DNA of 64,000 nucleotides, from assembly GCA_015956445.1 (NCBI GenBank), contig WIUZ02000018.1, forward strand, positions 682,001 to 746,000. The letters run 5' to 3'. Each line of letters starts with the position of its first letter. Positions within the stretch are counted from its first letter, which is position 1. Under the pieces are notes generated by a model. It worked only from the letters and a program-made list of their open reading frames with translations, did not search any database and was not told the origin of the DNA. The position numbers and the translations under genes were made by a program. Below, piece after piece: positions 46,535 to 59,784 of the stretch. This DNA comes from Thelephora terrestris (Eukaryota; Basidiomycota; Agaricomycetes; Thelephorales; Thelephoraceae).

Positions 46535-49500
46535 TGTATCGAGGTTAGATTACGTGCCAACGCGGCTGTTTTCATCGCTCAGCTTTGTAGGAGTGCAGAG
46601 CGGTAGAGGTGTCTGCTTACCTCCAAAAGTGCTGCAGAGCCGTTGTCGCCGCCGTCGCCGTCGATAAACTTGGGAATTGTAGCGGCTCGATGTGCCGGAT
46701 GGTCGTAATTGGTCGTGGAAGAAATTAATTTGATGTTCGTGTCTCTACCTCTTCAGCGTCGCCCAACGCGGACAATGACCGTCGAAGCTGGCCGTCGTCT
46801 GGAGGAACAATAGTGGATCGTGTTGAGGTCGTGGTCGTCGTTGAGAGTCACACGGACAACGCGTTATTTCTCGGCTTATTCATCTCATTGCTCTCCTCAG
46901 TACCGCAGACACTCGAGACTCGTTTCCCTCTCTTTCTTTCGGTACAGACGGAACCGAATATCTATACAACGGCGAAATTGTCGACCTCATGGGCTCTACC
47001 CCCGATCTTCTCCCTGATGTCTGCTAGTGTCTGCTTCTAAATGGCCCTTCATTATCGCAGTTCTGTGAACTTCACGTTGCAGCCCTCTCTAGAGACAAAT
47101 CTTCTACCTCTCTTGTTCGCCTGTTCCACGCGAGCGTATCGAACAGGATTCTGTTCCCAAGTGCTGTTCTCCGACATCACCCCCTCTGTCTCCCAGACTC
47201 CTGTCCTCAGGATGGAACGTACGCCCACATTGACCGCCTCCAAAAACGTGGTCACATCCCACCCTCACTGGTGAATAGGACGCTCCATGTTACCCCTTTA
47301 TGTCACCCACACAATCCGGCCCTCGGGTGAACAGGGCTTCCAGCCCCGGGACCCACATCGCGATGACTTAATCACGCTGACCCATGTTCCATGAGTGGAG
47401 GGACGTGTTCACCCTCCGTCCCTTGGGACTCATCTGAGCTTCACGCGCGTTGAAGCAACCCGGATCCAAGTACAACATTCGAAACATTCTCCGCTGGGCA
47501 TTTATCCCGGAGGCGGAGAGCTCACCTCTCTCGATGACACGTTTTCGCTCCAAATTTCTGCATGTTCGTAGACTCAAATCCCTTTCCGCACATGCGGACG
47601 TCCTTCCAGATGTCCTCAGACACTTCTTCTCTCGTGCTCTGCTACTAGAAGAGTTGTATATCGACATCACTAGCCGCTTCAAAGTAGCCATCAATAAAGC
47701 GCTCTTCAACAGAAACCTCTCGCCCTACGACCAAACAAACTCCAAAATCGTCACCTACCAACGAAGGCACGTTGGAATTCTGCTCTTCCACATCTTCGAG
47801 TCCATTTCCTTCCGACACACGGTCAGGCCCGAGGATTCAATCCCAAGGTCATCCAGCACTTTGCCCGGGTAAATTGTTCCCCTCCGCAATCTGCAATCCC
47901 TTATCATCATCAGCAGAGATTCAGTACATTCCGCCCCCTTTTATATCTCCACTGACTCAGGCGCCCAACTTAGGTGATGAGAACTCCCCGCCCCAACGCT
48001 ACCTCGTGTACTGAACTATTAACCAGCCTCGGAAGCCTCTCACACCATCGCGATCAACATCCCCTCGATTCTGTGCAGGAGTTCGGGCGGCTAAGCGGGA
48101 GTCTCCGCACACTACCCCTGGAAGACGGCTTGCGCACTACTGGCGCAACTGATCTCCGTACTCTCTTTCCAGCATCAACTTTGCTTTGACTCTACGGTCC
48201 TCGATTTCACTAAAATGGTCTGCAGATCCAGAGGATAGGGTTCAGGGTTCGGCCGCTCGCGTGAGCATTGAAACGAGCCCTGTAGATTCTTCGCGTGGTT
48301 GGATAGAAATGGTCGAATCACGAGGTTTGATCCAGGAAATTGGATTGAAGGGCGGTGCGTGAAGGGAATCAAGGGCCACCTGGCACTGGATATCTGGTAA
48401 CACGCGGTTGGGACCGGTTGTCCGACGTCCGAAACCTGTACCATCAGTAACGCTTGCGCCATACCTCAGAACTCCCGTCTGTAGCTTTAATCGCAGATCT
48501 TGGTTCGTGTGTCATGTTTCTTGCGAATTCACTAGTGAACATTGCTTCAAGAGCGTGGGGGGTATAACCCATTCATATAGTGCCATAGCATCTCGTATTC
48601 CAGTTCACGATAGTCGTGGCTGCGCTGGTAGTGTAATCAAGAAATCGTTACCAGCTGTCGTGGCTATTCGTGATATGCAGAAGTTTAAAGTATGGTGCAG
48701 ATGAGCCATCACGATCGTTGTGTATTGTGGGGGGTTTCAAACTACTACTCGGGATTCCGTCCGATCGGTAGTTTATTCACCTGGCAAACGAAAGCGATGT
48801 CCGCATCGCATTTAACGGGGTGGTCAAACACGAAGGGGCAAGTGAGGAGCCGGTAACGATTAGACCCTACGTGATTCTGGAGCTCCGCACGTCGGTGAGC
48901 AATGGCTTGGGCCCGGTATCCGAAAGCCATACGGAATCGTGAAGGGGGGAGAACTCTCAAAGCGGACGGCAATGAGACGCATGTAAGTTATACATCGTAC
49001 GCACACGGTGGTGTTGATTGGAAACACGGTCCGTTTGGCCACCATCACCCCGACACGCGCGGGTTCGGAGAGTTGGCAGCTTCCGCCAGGGACGGGCCCT
49101 TTTGGGATGTCTACACTACCATGCGGGAAGGAGGTATGTAGGAGTGAAATTTGTAAACGCGATGGTGCTTACCCGGATAGATAGTCCCATAACACGTTGA
49201 ACGCGACGGCGACAACCCTTGGGGACTCGATTGGAGAGCATGCTCCCCTAATTTTCCCGGTCTAGCATAGTATGAACTCTGCCTACAAACGTGCTATAAA
49301 CGGTGTCAAGTGGGAAAGCACTCACATCCTAGTAGGCAATCTTACACGAACAGGCATCCGATGCTGTTCAATAAGCAAGCATCATGGATGACATACCGGG
49401 TGTCAGAGCCCACAGAATTGACGGCTTTCTTGACCAAATGACTCAAATCGATATCGACCTAGCCCCTGTCCTGTCCGCCAGGGAAACGCCGAACTGGCTT

Positions 49501-50900
49501 CGGCAAACGACCCAGTAGTAGATTAGTCCACCAACTTTCGTCGATTGTATGAATGGAGGTCATACTCAAACTCCCACTCCCCGCCACTCAGCCTGCACCC
49601 AGCGCCCTGACAGCTTGTACACCCACACCGACGATGGATACACAACCCAGCCTGGAAATATTAGTGCATAATCACTCATCCTCCTGTCTTCCCCACCGTT
49701 ACCTATTGTATGTGCATCTACTGCATCCATTCAATACCCTCTTGGCTCCCCTATGGCTGTTTCTCGGATCGACAAGGCCTAGTTTCAGATTGCACGCTGG
49801 TATTGCACCGGGTGTGTTGAGGTCAAAGCACGGTGGGTTCCGCTGCCGCAATGGTGCTCGAGTAGATGGTCTAAGGATCCACCCAGGGAGAAAAACCTTC
49901 TAAACGAAAGGCGCGTCTTTCTCGCTATTATATACTACGTGACTTCCTCTTCGTTCGCGAAACCGTTTTGCCACAAGGGCGTAGATCCACATTTCTGTCA
50001 GGTTCTTCCGCAACTGAGCCTCCTCTTGTAGAAGATGTATAACCTCCGGCCATTTTACACGTCTCTATACAGGAAAAATGTTCTCCTTTCGTAGACCCAA
50101 CCTCGGACCCGCAAATTTCTTCCACACTCTCGGTCTCGTCCGAATGGTCTGTAAGGCGCCGTAAACAGTGGCAAACTCCGAAAGAAAGGAAGAAGCTATC
50201 TTGAAATCTGCGTTTGTATACCCCAACAACGTAGGGGAAGATATGCCACTGAGCATCTGATTCTCAAGGCCCACTGCGGAAGGGCGGCTTCGTAAAACTT
50301 TATCAGGTGGGTGACAATCTCATTTCAATGAGCTTTCAAGCAGAATGTCGGAGCTGGCTGGGAAGTAGGTTCTGAGGCCCCTCTCTTAGCCGTTGTCTGT
50401 GGTACCAGCGGCCCGTCCTGATTATACGCGCTGGGAGACGTGTATTGGCAGATCTCCCCTTCTTCGAATTCTTCTCACCTCAACGACTCAACTCGCGTCT
50501 GCTGGGTTCCTACCATGCTGACCCCCATTTGCTCCTCACTCGACGACCCCGTCAGCTAGCACCGTGCGCACGCGTCCATACTCGATGGTCACTGGTTTTG
50601 CATAGCGACGCCCCAAGTCCCACGAAAGCGAGAGCGTATCGGGGGTGTGCAAGTTGGTTACTAATTGCTACCAAAATGACGTGAGTTACTATGGTCAGTT
50701 CAAGGAGATTGTCCATGGCTTTACTACTAATCAGCTGGAGCTGAGGGGTATGAAATTACTTACATCGCGATAAACGTAAGGGAGGGCGTATGTCCTATTA
50801 TAACTATATACCTCGAAGGAACCCAAAATATAAGAAAGAAAGCAACGTTGAAACGTTATGATTACCAAAACGAATGAATGGACAATCGACCACGGGGTTA
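46535..50900. other. large intergenic region (4.4 kb) with relics
   Basis: Apart from the F-box-like fragment at 47450-47872, I find no recognisable gene. Open frames at 48902-49141 (plus) and 50065-50274 (minus) look partly protein-like (GGVDWKHGPFGHHHPDTRGF; SSFLSEFATVYGALQTIRTR) but match no family I know. Confidence 0.35.
47450..47872 (+). pseudogene. fragment of an F-box/LRR-type protein
   Basis: LRWAFIPEAESSPLS and LKSLSAHADVLPDVL, then LLLEELYIDITSRFKVAINK, resemble the leucine-rich part of Agaricomycete F-box proteins. There is no F-box upstream in any frame and the reading frame degenerates after 47730, so this is probably a relic. Confidence 0.3.
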
Positions 50901-53900
50901 CTACCCTCGAGGCAATGAGATCGGTGTGCCTGGGTTCACGGAGGACTTGAGAAGGCGAGTAGATGTGGTCCGTTTCTTCTGGGATTCCACCTTGCTGCGA
51001 GCTTTGCGAATATCATCGTCCTTCAACCTCTTCGACATCGCCAACTCGATTAAAGTGTCACCGTTCTGTGGCAGACAATGCACAGGAACGTTAGACAAGA
51101 TGGAAAGTGCGCGGTCTCGGCTTTGAGCCTCCAACAAGGGACCTCTGCAGCACGTTAACAGAGCCAAACCGACGCGGAATAAGAACGGGATCCCTGAATG
51201 GTTAACTATCGTGAGCACAACCCATGAATGTGAGCTTTGTGAGGTAGGCACCTTCGAATAAAAACACATCCCAGACCCGCAGATGATACTCTGCAGGGAT
51301 GGCATCATAAAATAGGGAGCAGAACCTGTCAAGTGGTGTCAATGCAGTCGCAGAAAATCCACCAGGATGCGACATACCATTGTCGACATATGGTTGATGG
51401 GGGTATTGACATGTCAACGAATATTCTCTTCGCGAGCGGGGCATCGTTTGCTCCCAGAGCTTTGGCGAACAAGGTTGCATCGAAATCCAGTTGCGCAACA
51501 CTTGATGAGAAATACGGTCGGAGGTGAGAGTCCATCATCGAGATGAAGATCCAAAAGGCGTCTTCCTCCGGGGCCTGAGCCAAGAGCTGGCCGACGATAC
51601 ATGTCAACGCTTAAAGCGATAGTTGTGAGCGAAGGATGATACAGGCTGGAAAGGGGGACCGACCAATGTTGTACTGAACATCGGGCACCATTGTTAAATA
51701 AGCTTGAAGGACGGAAACGATACTTCCGTCCTTCCCCTGTGGCTGGTCCCCGAACCTCTCGGTACTATCACGGGTGATCGCGGGAGTGACTGGAACAGCG
51801 CCCCTCTGAACGAGTTGTGGATACAGTTGGTCCATTCTCTTGCCCTTGCAGTCTGCGAGGTGCGCCCACACTTGATATCTAACCGAAGCGGGCACTCCGT
51901 TCAATAACAACTTCTTCACCTTCTTACTCTTTCTCGCCTGCGCTGGGTTGAGCGTAGACATCAGCAATACCCATTTGAGCTCTCGATTTCTGTGCGCGTT
52001 AATGTCCAATGGTGATAACACATCCGATTGAGCGATGGACGAAGGGGAAGCTCTTCTGTTCACAGCGGTCGACTCCCTTTCTGAAACAACGGAAGACAAC
52101 AACGAAGAGGGGCTTTCTGGACGCAAAAGGTTGATGGTATCCTGTCGAATCGGACTGGGCTGGTGATCGTTGTCGGGTTCCTGAGAGGGAAAGGAATCCA
52201 GGCTTGATCTGGGCGAAGTGCGGGGGAAGGATGGCTTCACAAGTTCGAAGTCCATATGCTCGACTTGGACAGTCTCCTTGTCCGAGGTAGGGCTGGACGG
52301 TAATTGAATTTCGTCAACGGTGTCTAAACCAGATGTCTTCGCCATGATTGCAGTCTTCGAAAGTTTTGACCGAAGTGAAATATGCCTTAATCCACCTGCA
52401 GGCGGAGAGGCCGAACGAAATGAGGGGGAGACGGGGGACGATCGGGTGTCGCTAGCCCGTGAGGAGTCTCCATCAAAGGATGTCTGGTCGCTGGGGGATT
52501 TCAACGAGGTAGTGTCGGCTGTGCCCTGGGGTCTCGAGCTGTCGGATGATGAAGTCGACGGCCGAGACTCATCAGGCGGTTTCAGCGAAGTACCAACTTC
52601 TATAGGTCGCGACAATAATTCGTCGCCATTCTCGGCTGTTTGCTGGGAAACTGAAGAGGGTGACGTCTTAGAGAAAAGAGTAGGAACCGGGTTGGCGCTG
52701 GGTGTGCGCAACTGGGTGCTCGAAACCGCTTGTCTAAGCACCGTAGGAACGCTCAAAGGCGGGCTGGCCGCGAGAGGCGACGAGTTGAACGAACGGGGGC
52801 TTATGGGACTCGGCTGAGAAATCGCAGTTGCCGATAAGGGTGTTCGGGGTTTATCGGTGGCAGGTTTAACCGGCGTATCGCCGCTGATGTTGTTTTGTGG
52901 TAGAGAAAGGGGAGATGGTCTATGAACGGGTCGGTTCATGGTATTGGGGCGACGCGAGGATATAGGGCGAGGGGGCCCAGATTCAGACTTAGGTTGAGAG
53001 TTCACGCCCTGAGGTCCCTGTTGCTTTGATGCGCCATCCCTTCAAAAGAAGTTATGTCAATCAGTAGAACACATCCGTGAGAGCACTCACCCTGAAGGCC
53101 CAAGATTCGGACCAGCCTGTGATGAAGTGGAGTCGAAGCCTGAAAATGACCTCGACCGTGGACGAGTCTGAGGCTTTTGAGGGAAGAAGTTTGGCCTCGG
53201 GATGGTTCCGTTATTTGTACCTGGACCAGTTGACTTCAAGGGAAATGATTGGTTGATCGGAGTAGGGGGTTGAGAAGAGAGGGAGTTGGAGTCGCTGCTT
53301 TGCGACCGATGAGGCACGGTTCTATTGGCGGGAACGGAAACCGGCGGTTCTAGCGAAAAGGTAATCGGCACTGGGCCAGTTGCAGTCCACAGGTCCGCCT
53401 CGCATTTACCATAGATGGTCATCGCGATCGTGCGCGGACTCCCATTGGGATACGTCCGTGTATTAGCCGCAACCCGTAATAACTGAACGAGGGACGTTTG
53501 GTGATTGTTTGTGCCTGGCATCGAAGGAGGTGATTGGGCGCGTCCGTACAAGGGTCCAATAGGGGCGCTCCCTGGCGCTTTTGGTGCACCAGGATGCGGG
53601 AGGAACATGCTCGTTCTAGAAGAACCAAAGTCGAACGTGGGTAGTTTACTTGGCCGAGGCTGAGCGATGGTTAATGGCTGGGGAGAAGGCGCTGGATGTG
53701 TCTCTTGTGGGGGAGGCGAAGTAGGACTCTTTGTGAGGCGCAAAGGTTGGGTTTTCGGAACCGGCTGGACAACGAGAACAGTTTCGTCTGTAACAATGCT
53801 GTCATCTCCCGCACCCTGGGATGAAGTCGTCGAGTCAAAGGTTTCATCCCCGGCGTCCGTGGGTGAAGATGGGCGGGATGAGTCGTTAGCGGGAACGACT

Positions 53901-55423
53901 TCGGGGCCCTCTTCGTCATCGGAAATGACTATTTCTCCCTCACGCGCAGGAGTCAGATGTAGATCTGTGGTGGTGGGGACTTCGGGACTCCTCTCACTCT
54001 CTAGTCGATGCCTAATGGCCATTGCTACCCCAGCGGTGCTCAGGGGAGCGGAAGTAGTAGACGTCGCGGTGCGTTCCCTTGGAGAGCTAAGTGGAGAGCC
54101 AAACGCGGCGTGAAGAAGCGGTGACCGCACTTCTAGGTCGAGGGGAGCGGGCCGCCTGAGAACGACATCTTGCTCGACACTGGGACGCTGGCCGGAGTGA
54201 GGAATCGGCGGCGGCGCTTTCATTGACGCTTTAGAAAATCTTGACATCTTGGAGGCAACAGAAAATCGAGAGTATCGATAATTGTCGTAAATATCTGAAG
54301 CACCCTCCCATTCCTCTCCCCCTTGATCAGAATACTCGGAATTGTGGGATGAGACGTGTGATCTCGGACTTGTGGGTGAAGTGGGAGCGGACGATGGTTG
54401 AGGGGCCGGATTATGGCCATCTGTGGATTGGGGGGGTGTTGAGTCATAATTCAGGCCGTGGTCATCGACTGTAAGATCTGGAGACTCGTGGCCAGCATAA
54501 CCTGCCATGTCGGTGTCGCTGCTAGCATCGGAATCACCGTCACCCCCAGTTCCCATGAAGTCTTGCAGAAGCGATAACCCTATTCCCTCAGCTCCGTCAA
54601 TGGTTCCCACCGACAGTCTCGTGCTCTGTTCCGATGGGACGAAGGAAGATTCCAGGTCTCTGGTATCATCAAACGCAGGATTCTCCATCGGAGCGGGACT
54701 GTCATCTAAGCGTAGCTGTGATTCTGCACCTTTGGTATGGCTTGAATCGAAATCGGCAGGCGTCGCAGGTGCAGATTCGATTGCGGGGGATTCAGATGAG
54801 TACGAGGACGAGGGTGGTTGCGGTGTTGGTTCGTCGTCAAATTCATGAGAGTCGGTGTCTAAATGCGTTGGTGGGGGTGTAGTTTCCGGACGTGGGGTGC
54901 CACTTAACGGTGGGGTATTCAGAGGAGTAGACGGCGATGCATCTTCGCTGGGTCCTGGTCCGAGTACTGGTGACAGGGATGGACTATTTGATGAAGGGCG
55001 AGAAGGGGATGAGGTGGGAGTGTGATGGCCGGAAGCCCGTTTGGTGAGGACAGGCCGTTTGAGAGTGCCATGAAACTTGACAAGAGAACCTCTGAACCTG
55101 CCGACGACACCCTCGCAATAGCCCTACAGGTCCGTTTGGCATAAGGGGAATGAAGCGGGTAAACCGACACGAAGACTGACCAAATATGTATCAGACTGTT
55201 CTTGCATTTGCATAAGAACAATGATCTCGTCGTCCTGTACAAGTGAGGATACAATTCGATATCTCAACACCATTCAAACCACAAGGGCTGCGCCGAGAAT
55301 ACGCACCTTCAAAAACATGAGATCATCAGATGACTGGGCAACACAGTCGTGCACCGCGATACATTTTCCAATCCCTCCCTTGGCCGCAAACCTTGTCCAA
55401 CGCGCCAGCTCATGGACTTTCAT
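50901..55423 (-). CDS. SH3 + TBC (RabGAP-like) domain protein
   Basis: Exons 55307-55423, 55181-55234, 53091-55123, 51664-53039, 51378-51609, 51252-51325 and 50901-51193 give 1392 residues with every phase matching, so what looks like two genes is one. Residues 20-77 form an SH3 domain (IAVHDCVAQSSDDLMFLKDD, EIIVLMQMQE, GVVGRFRGSLV). About 1000 Ser/Pro-rich disordered residues follow. The TBC domain spans about 1100-1330: LLLNGVPASVRYQVWAHLAD, VLQAYLTMVPDVQYN, WIFISMMDSHLRPYFSS and HLRVWDVFLFEG. TBC proteins speed GTP hydrolysis by Rab GTPases in membrane traffic. The usual Arg finger (IxxDxxR) and Gln finger (YxQ) are not in place, so this may be a Rab-binding pseudo-GAP. The SH3 domain could tether it to Pro-rich cortical or endocytic partners (inference). 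Confidence 0.88.
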
Positions 55424-55767
55424 GTTGTAACGTGATGAGGAATTTGGGGGAGTCGTCCTTCGGCAAGGAGCAAACTTTGCCGAAAAGATTGTTTCTCAAG
55501 CCGTGATGAGTGATATCGGAAATTCGGATTTTCCCCGAAAGCGCCAAGGAGGGAGAGAGGAAGGGAGGGACCTGGAGGGACTCGCCAGCGGAGGACCAGA
55601 GAGGGCCTTACTGGCTTTGATGACGAACAAGGCGTTTGCCAACGCAAAACTAAAGCGTCCGCCGACATTACGGCATTTTGAATTCCGGAAGTTCCTTACA
55701 CGTCTACAGTACGCTACATATTCAATTCCTCCCCACAAGCCAAGATCGCACCACTCCTCATCCACCG

Positions 55768-58700
55768 TCACCGCCAGTCAATTGCATCAACAGTCGACTC
55801 ATTCAGGTCAATCCCAACACTCTCCACCACTAACTTTCCAAGCTTCCCATCCCAGGTCCATGAATCCCAGGTTTGACCCTTGACCCGCACCTCTTGGACA
55901 GCAGGACCGGCCTTCTGCCCGTCATGACCATCGTTGATCAGAATAACCACTTTCTGTACTTTCGTCTGAGATACGTATGTCCCCTCGCTTACGAGCCGAA
56001 GTTTTCCACCACGCCTTCCACCGTTAGCGAAGATTTCGACGTCCCGATGTGGTGTCGGAGGCTGACTCTCGCCATCGTCAAGGTAAAGCCTTCCGCGAGC
56101 GACCCCATCAGCCCCAGGCGATAGAGAAACCAATAAAGAGAGATCTGAACGACGGGTCGATGCTATTGTATGCCCTGGTTCTTGATGAAGGACGATTGCA
56201 GCCCCAGACCGAATATGAAGCCCGATCTTTCCCAACGGTACCTCGAGGTTCTGCGTTTGTGCGGAGCCCAACAGCCGCTCGTACGTGAAGAAGTCACGCC
56301 ATATGACGATTCCTATACCTGGGAAATGACCTGCCGTTGCATTGAGCGCGAGCCGAAAATGAAAGACCGGAAGTCTTCGAACCTTGGACGGTTGTGACGT
56401 TTGGATGTAAAACCGGCGTAACGAGGAGAGCATTCCCGATCATGAACTGTTTATCGACGGCAAACAACTCGGGCTCGTCTGGGAACTCGTAAAAGAGTGC
56501 TTTGATAGGAGGGGTTCCATGCCTCGAGGCGTCCGCGAACAACGTATACTTGAGATAATGACGTTGGGAAGTTAGACACCAGTGTGATCAGGTCAGTGGC
56601 AATGGTCCCACAAGCGGACTCACCCAGTATGGCAATAATGAATATCGGACGGCGATGTTGTCCCTAGAAGCATCCGCGACGCTGTCCCAAACATATGGCT
56701 CCTGAGGAATGGCTGAGAGGATATTGTGATTTCTAAAGAATGGAAGGTAGGCGGAGAGGGTCATCCAGCGATTGCACAACTCCTCGTCTGTGTTCCCAAC
56801 TGCAGGCAGAGAGGTAACCGTCAGGAAACACAGCGGCGAAGCACAAGTTGATTCGTACTGAAGCCACAGGTGTCCGCCCCCACGAACGGGATCTGGAAAA
56901 TTTGAAATTGCAAGACACCTTGGATGCTGTATCGTAGGGATTCCCATCTACTGAAGTTGTCTCCAAGCTGCCCCAGATTCAGGCAAAGTATTTACTGGAG
57001 AGGTCAGAGAACCATACCCAATGGCCCGCCCAGGTTCCTGAGCCCGCGAAAGTCGAGCGACTGATGATGAAAGGACGTTTCCATCTTCGGATCTCAAGGA
57101 GAGCTTTGAACGTCGCTTGAGAATTCATGAGACCCCAGAGGTTATGAACGTCCAGCTCGCCGAGACCAGACGCATGGGTCGCGTTCGCCGCAATGGTCAG
57201 GGAGGATAATGGCCCGTTTCCTAGAGATGTGTATCAGAAACCCGCCCGGGTGCGAGGGCTGATTGAATATACCATTGTGTACAGAGTACGAAGGTTCGGT
57301 TCCATGGCGTTTATCGCCAGACCCAGGGGTCACGTTGTTACCTACTCCATTGATGCGGACAGACGGGTCATACGTGTGCGTCCCATTAACAGTGAGGTTT
57401 CCACTGGGTCCGAACCTCGTGACGTTGTATCTGGGGGGGGGGGGGGGCATCAGTTGGTCAGGGCCCAAATGAAAACACCCAACAAACCGTACCCTTCTGG
57501 GTAATCTATCACCAGGTTATTTGGATGCCCAGGGAGATAGAACGGGACACTCGTGTTACTCAAATTCGCGCCGGTACCACTGCGGTGAAACGATCATCAT
57601 CATGGATCAAGGGTGCTGGAATGAATTGTGCGGACCAAGAGCCATCACAGAAGGAGCTGACTTCGTTCATATCCAACCAGATCCCTGAGAACAGAACTCC
57701 AGCGCTGGACCAATCGGAGAGTAGCGTGGTCCACCAGCGCTGCGCCTTTGGGGAAAACCAATCAGGGAAAACCTGACCAGGGGTGTTCGTGTGAAATGAG
57801 TTTGTGACGGATGCGTGCCAGGGTCTGATGTAATACCGTGTATCCCGGCCAGACCTGGAAGGTGTTCTATTCGTATCAGCGCATCCGTATCCAAGCGTGA
57901 GCTAGTTACCTGGCCAATGTGTTCTGTCCCATCTGGGTTTTTGATAAAGACGTCCCTGAAGAACGCCTTAGCCAGAGATGACGTCGCCAACTCTCACCCG
58001 TCCGCTCACTTACAAATCCTTCCCAGTTTCGTAAGGTGGGTACTGCGGCATTAGGTGTCAGGGCAGGACCCCAAACGTGGTCTAATACACCTACAGCATC
58101 AGTCTTGTTGGTCAACACGGGGATCGCCGCATCCACTATCGGTACGTAGTGTTGCTCGTTCGCGGCCTACAATGGCACACACACATCAATCAAGGACCCG
58201 GTCACCGGGCGCAGGGGACACTTGCGAGTGCGGATATGAAGCTTCTGATGTCCTCGGTTGGGTACCTTACCGGATCCGTCGTGAAGTCGCGGTACGCGTG
58301 GTACAAGTCGATATCGCTCCATATCACTTTGGAGACGTAAGCAGATATGGCCAGAATGGTCGGAGAACACAAGGCTAACCTTCCAAAGGAATCTTCGACT
58401 CATTCATTCTTCTAACGATCCCGCGCAATTCCGAGACGTCTTCGTAACCCCACCGGCACTGTTGGTAACCAAACGCCCATGCGTTCTGCCACGCGGGCTT
58501 TCCCACAACTTCACTGTATTGCTCAATAACCTGGGACGGGCTTGGACCAGAGAAAAAATAAAAGTCGAGCGTCCCACCGAGCATCCTGTACTGGATGAGT
58601 GAGGTCTGTGAGCTGGGAGGCGTCAGGAGTAGTATATCGGATGCCGCGGCACTGGGAGGTGGTCGTCAACGTCTACGAATATAAGCTGCACAGGGTGATG

Positions 58701-59784
58701 TGACTACCTGTGTAAGTAAACGCCATGAGATTGCGGCTTGGTCATATGTTCGTGCAGACGGTGTTCAAGGTAGACCGGATGGCTGCCATACCTTGCGGAA
58801 CACTTCAGGCGCGGATAAACCTACGGTGGGAAAAAGGAAAGGCATACATGTTTCCGTCAACCGGGTTAGCGCTGTCCCTATTCCACATCGTTTGGACAGA
58901 TCCGCGTCCAGAGCCACCTCCAGTGTCTCTTCTAAACCCGCTGCTGGCGACAACCTCGCCCAGCCCATAAACGTTGGCGTCGAGTGGAAGCGCGGAAGTA
59001 AGCTGTCAAATACTTCAGGGAATTGGGTCGTGGAAGCCAAAACGATGCGAACCTGCAGGTAGCGGTCTTCAAAGACAAGAGGGAAACCGTCCAAAGACGT
59101 GGAAGGTATGTCCGGAATCACTGGCGGTATAGGCGTTCCTGGTAAGGACGATACACGTGTATCGAACAGGGGGGATGCTTGAGGGTCTGAACGACGCGTG
59201 ATCCAGAATGAGAACGGAGATGTTTCGTAATTGAACAACAGGTCGGGCGGGTGAGTAAGAGACTCAGGGATGCGCAGGGGTAACCCCAACACGTCGTTCT
59301 GGATTGTGAACTGGGATTCTTCGGCGTCGCGGATATTCACGCGGAGGCTGCGGTCGTGGAGGAGATGGGTAGGATCAGCCGGTGCAGACTGTATCGACTT
59401 CGGTACCCTACCGAGTAGCGGTTTCGTAAGCGACTTCGACTACGAGATGCTTGTAATCAGTTCCGTATGCATGACACTCTTTACCAGCGAGGACGAGATT
59501 GGCGACGAGGCCATGCTCGAAGTTTTTAACGGAGGTTAGATTGTAGCCTTAAACACCCGTTCGGACAAAGTCGATAAGGGCGATAGATCCAAAACGCTAC
59601 CTGGACAAAGTGACACGTTCCTCGAAACCGTCGGATCCGAGCTGACGACCCATCGGTCAAACGAGAGATGTGGTGGAAAGGGACCGATTCGAAGGTAAAG
59701 AGCGAGAGAAGCAAAGACACTCGCGGATGCAGCGAGGAGTAGGCCGCAGAAATTTCTAGGCGGTTTCTTCTGGAAGGCGGACAT
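55768..59784 (-). CDS. alpha-glucosidase, glycoside hydrolase family 31
   Basis: By splice signals I read 19 exons and roughly 990 residues with no break. A hydrophobic segment near residues 12-32 (GLLLAASASVFASLALYL) is a signal peptide or membrane anchor. GH31 landmarks: LPLDANVYGLGEVVASSGF, WAFGYQQCRWGY, VIWSDIDLYHAY, DVFIKNPDG, the nucleophile Asp in GIWLDMNEVSSFCDGS (near 484), RWKRPFIISRSTFAGSG, the acid/base Asp in GHWLGDNFSRWE (near 649) and VGADTCGF. It should hydrolyse alpha-1,4 (maltose/starch) links outside the cell or at its surface. Notable splicing: an 18-nt exon at 57837-57854 (VWPGYT), a GC-AG intron at 58167-58225 and an acceptor preceded by 15 C. One further small intron near 57370 cannot be excluded. 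Confidence 0.94.

Noticed and set aside
53087-54688. Separate disordered-protein gene next to the TBC gene
   Set aside because: The intron at 53040-53090 joins both in phase into one SH3-TBC protein.
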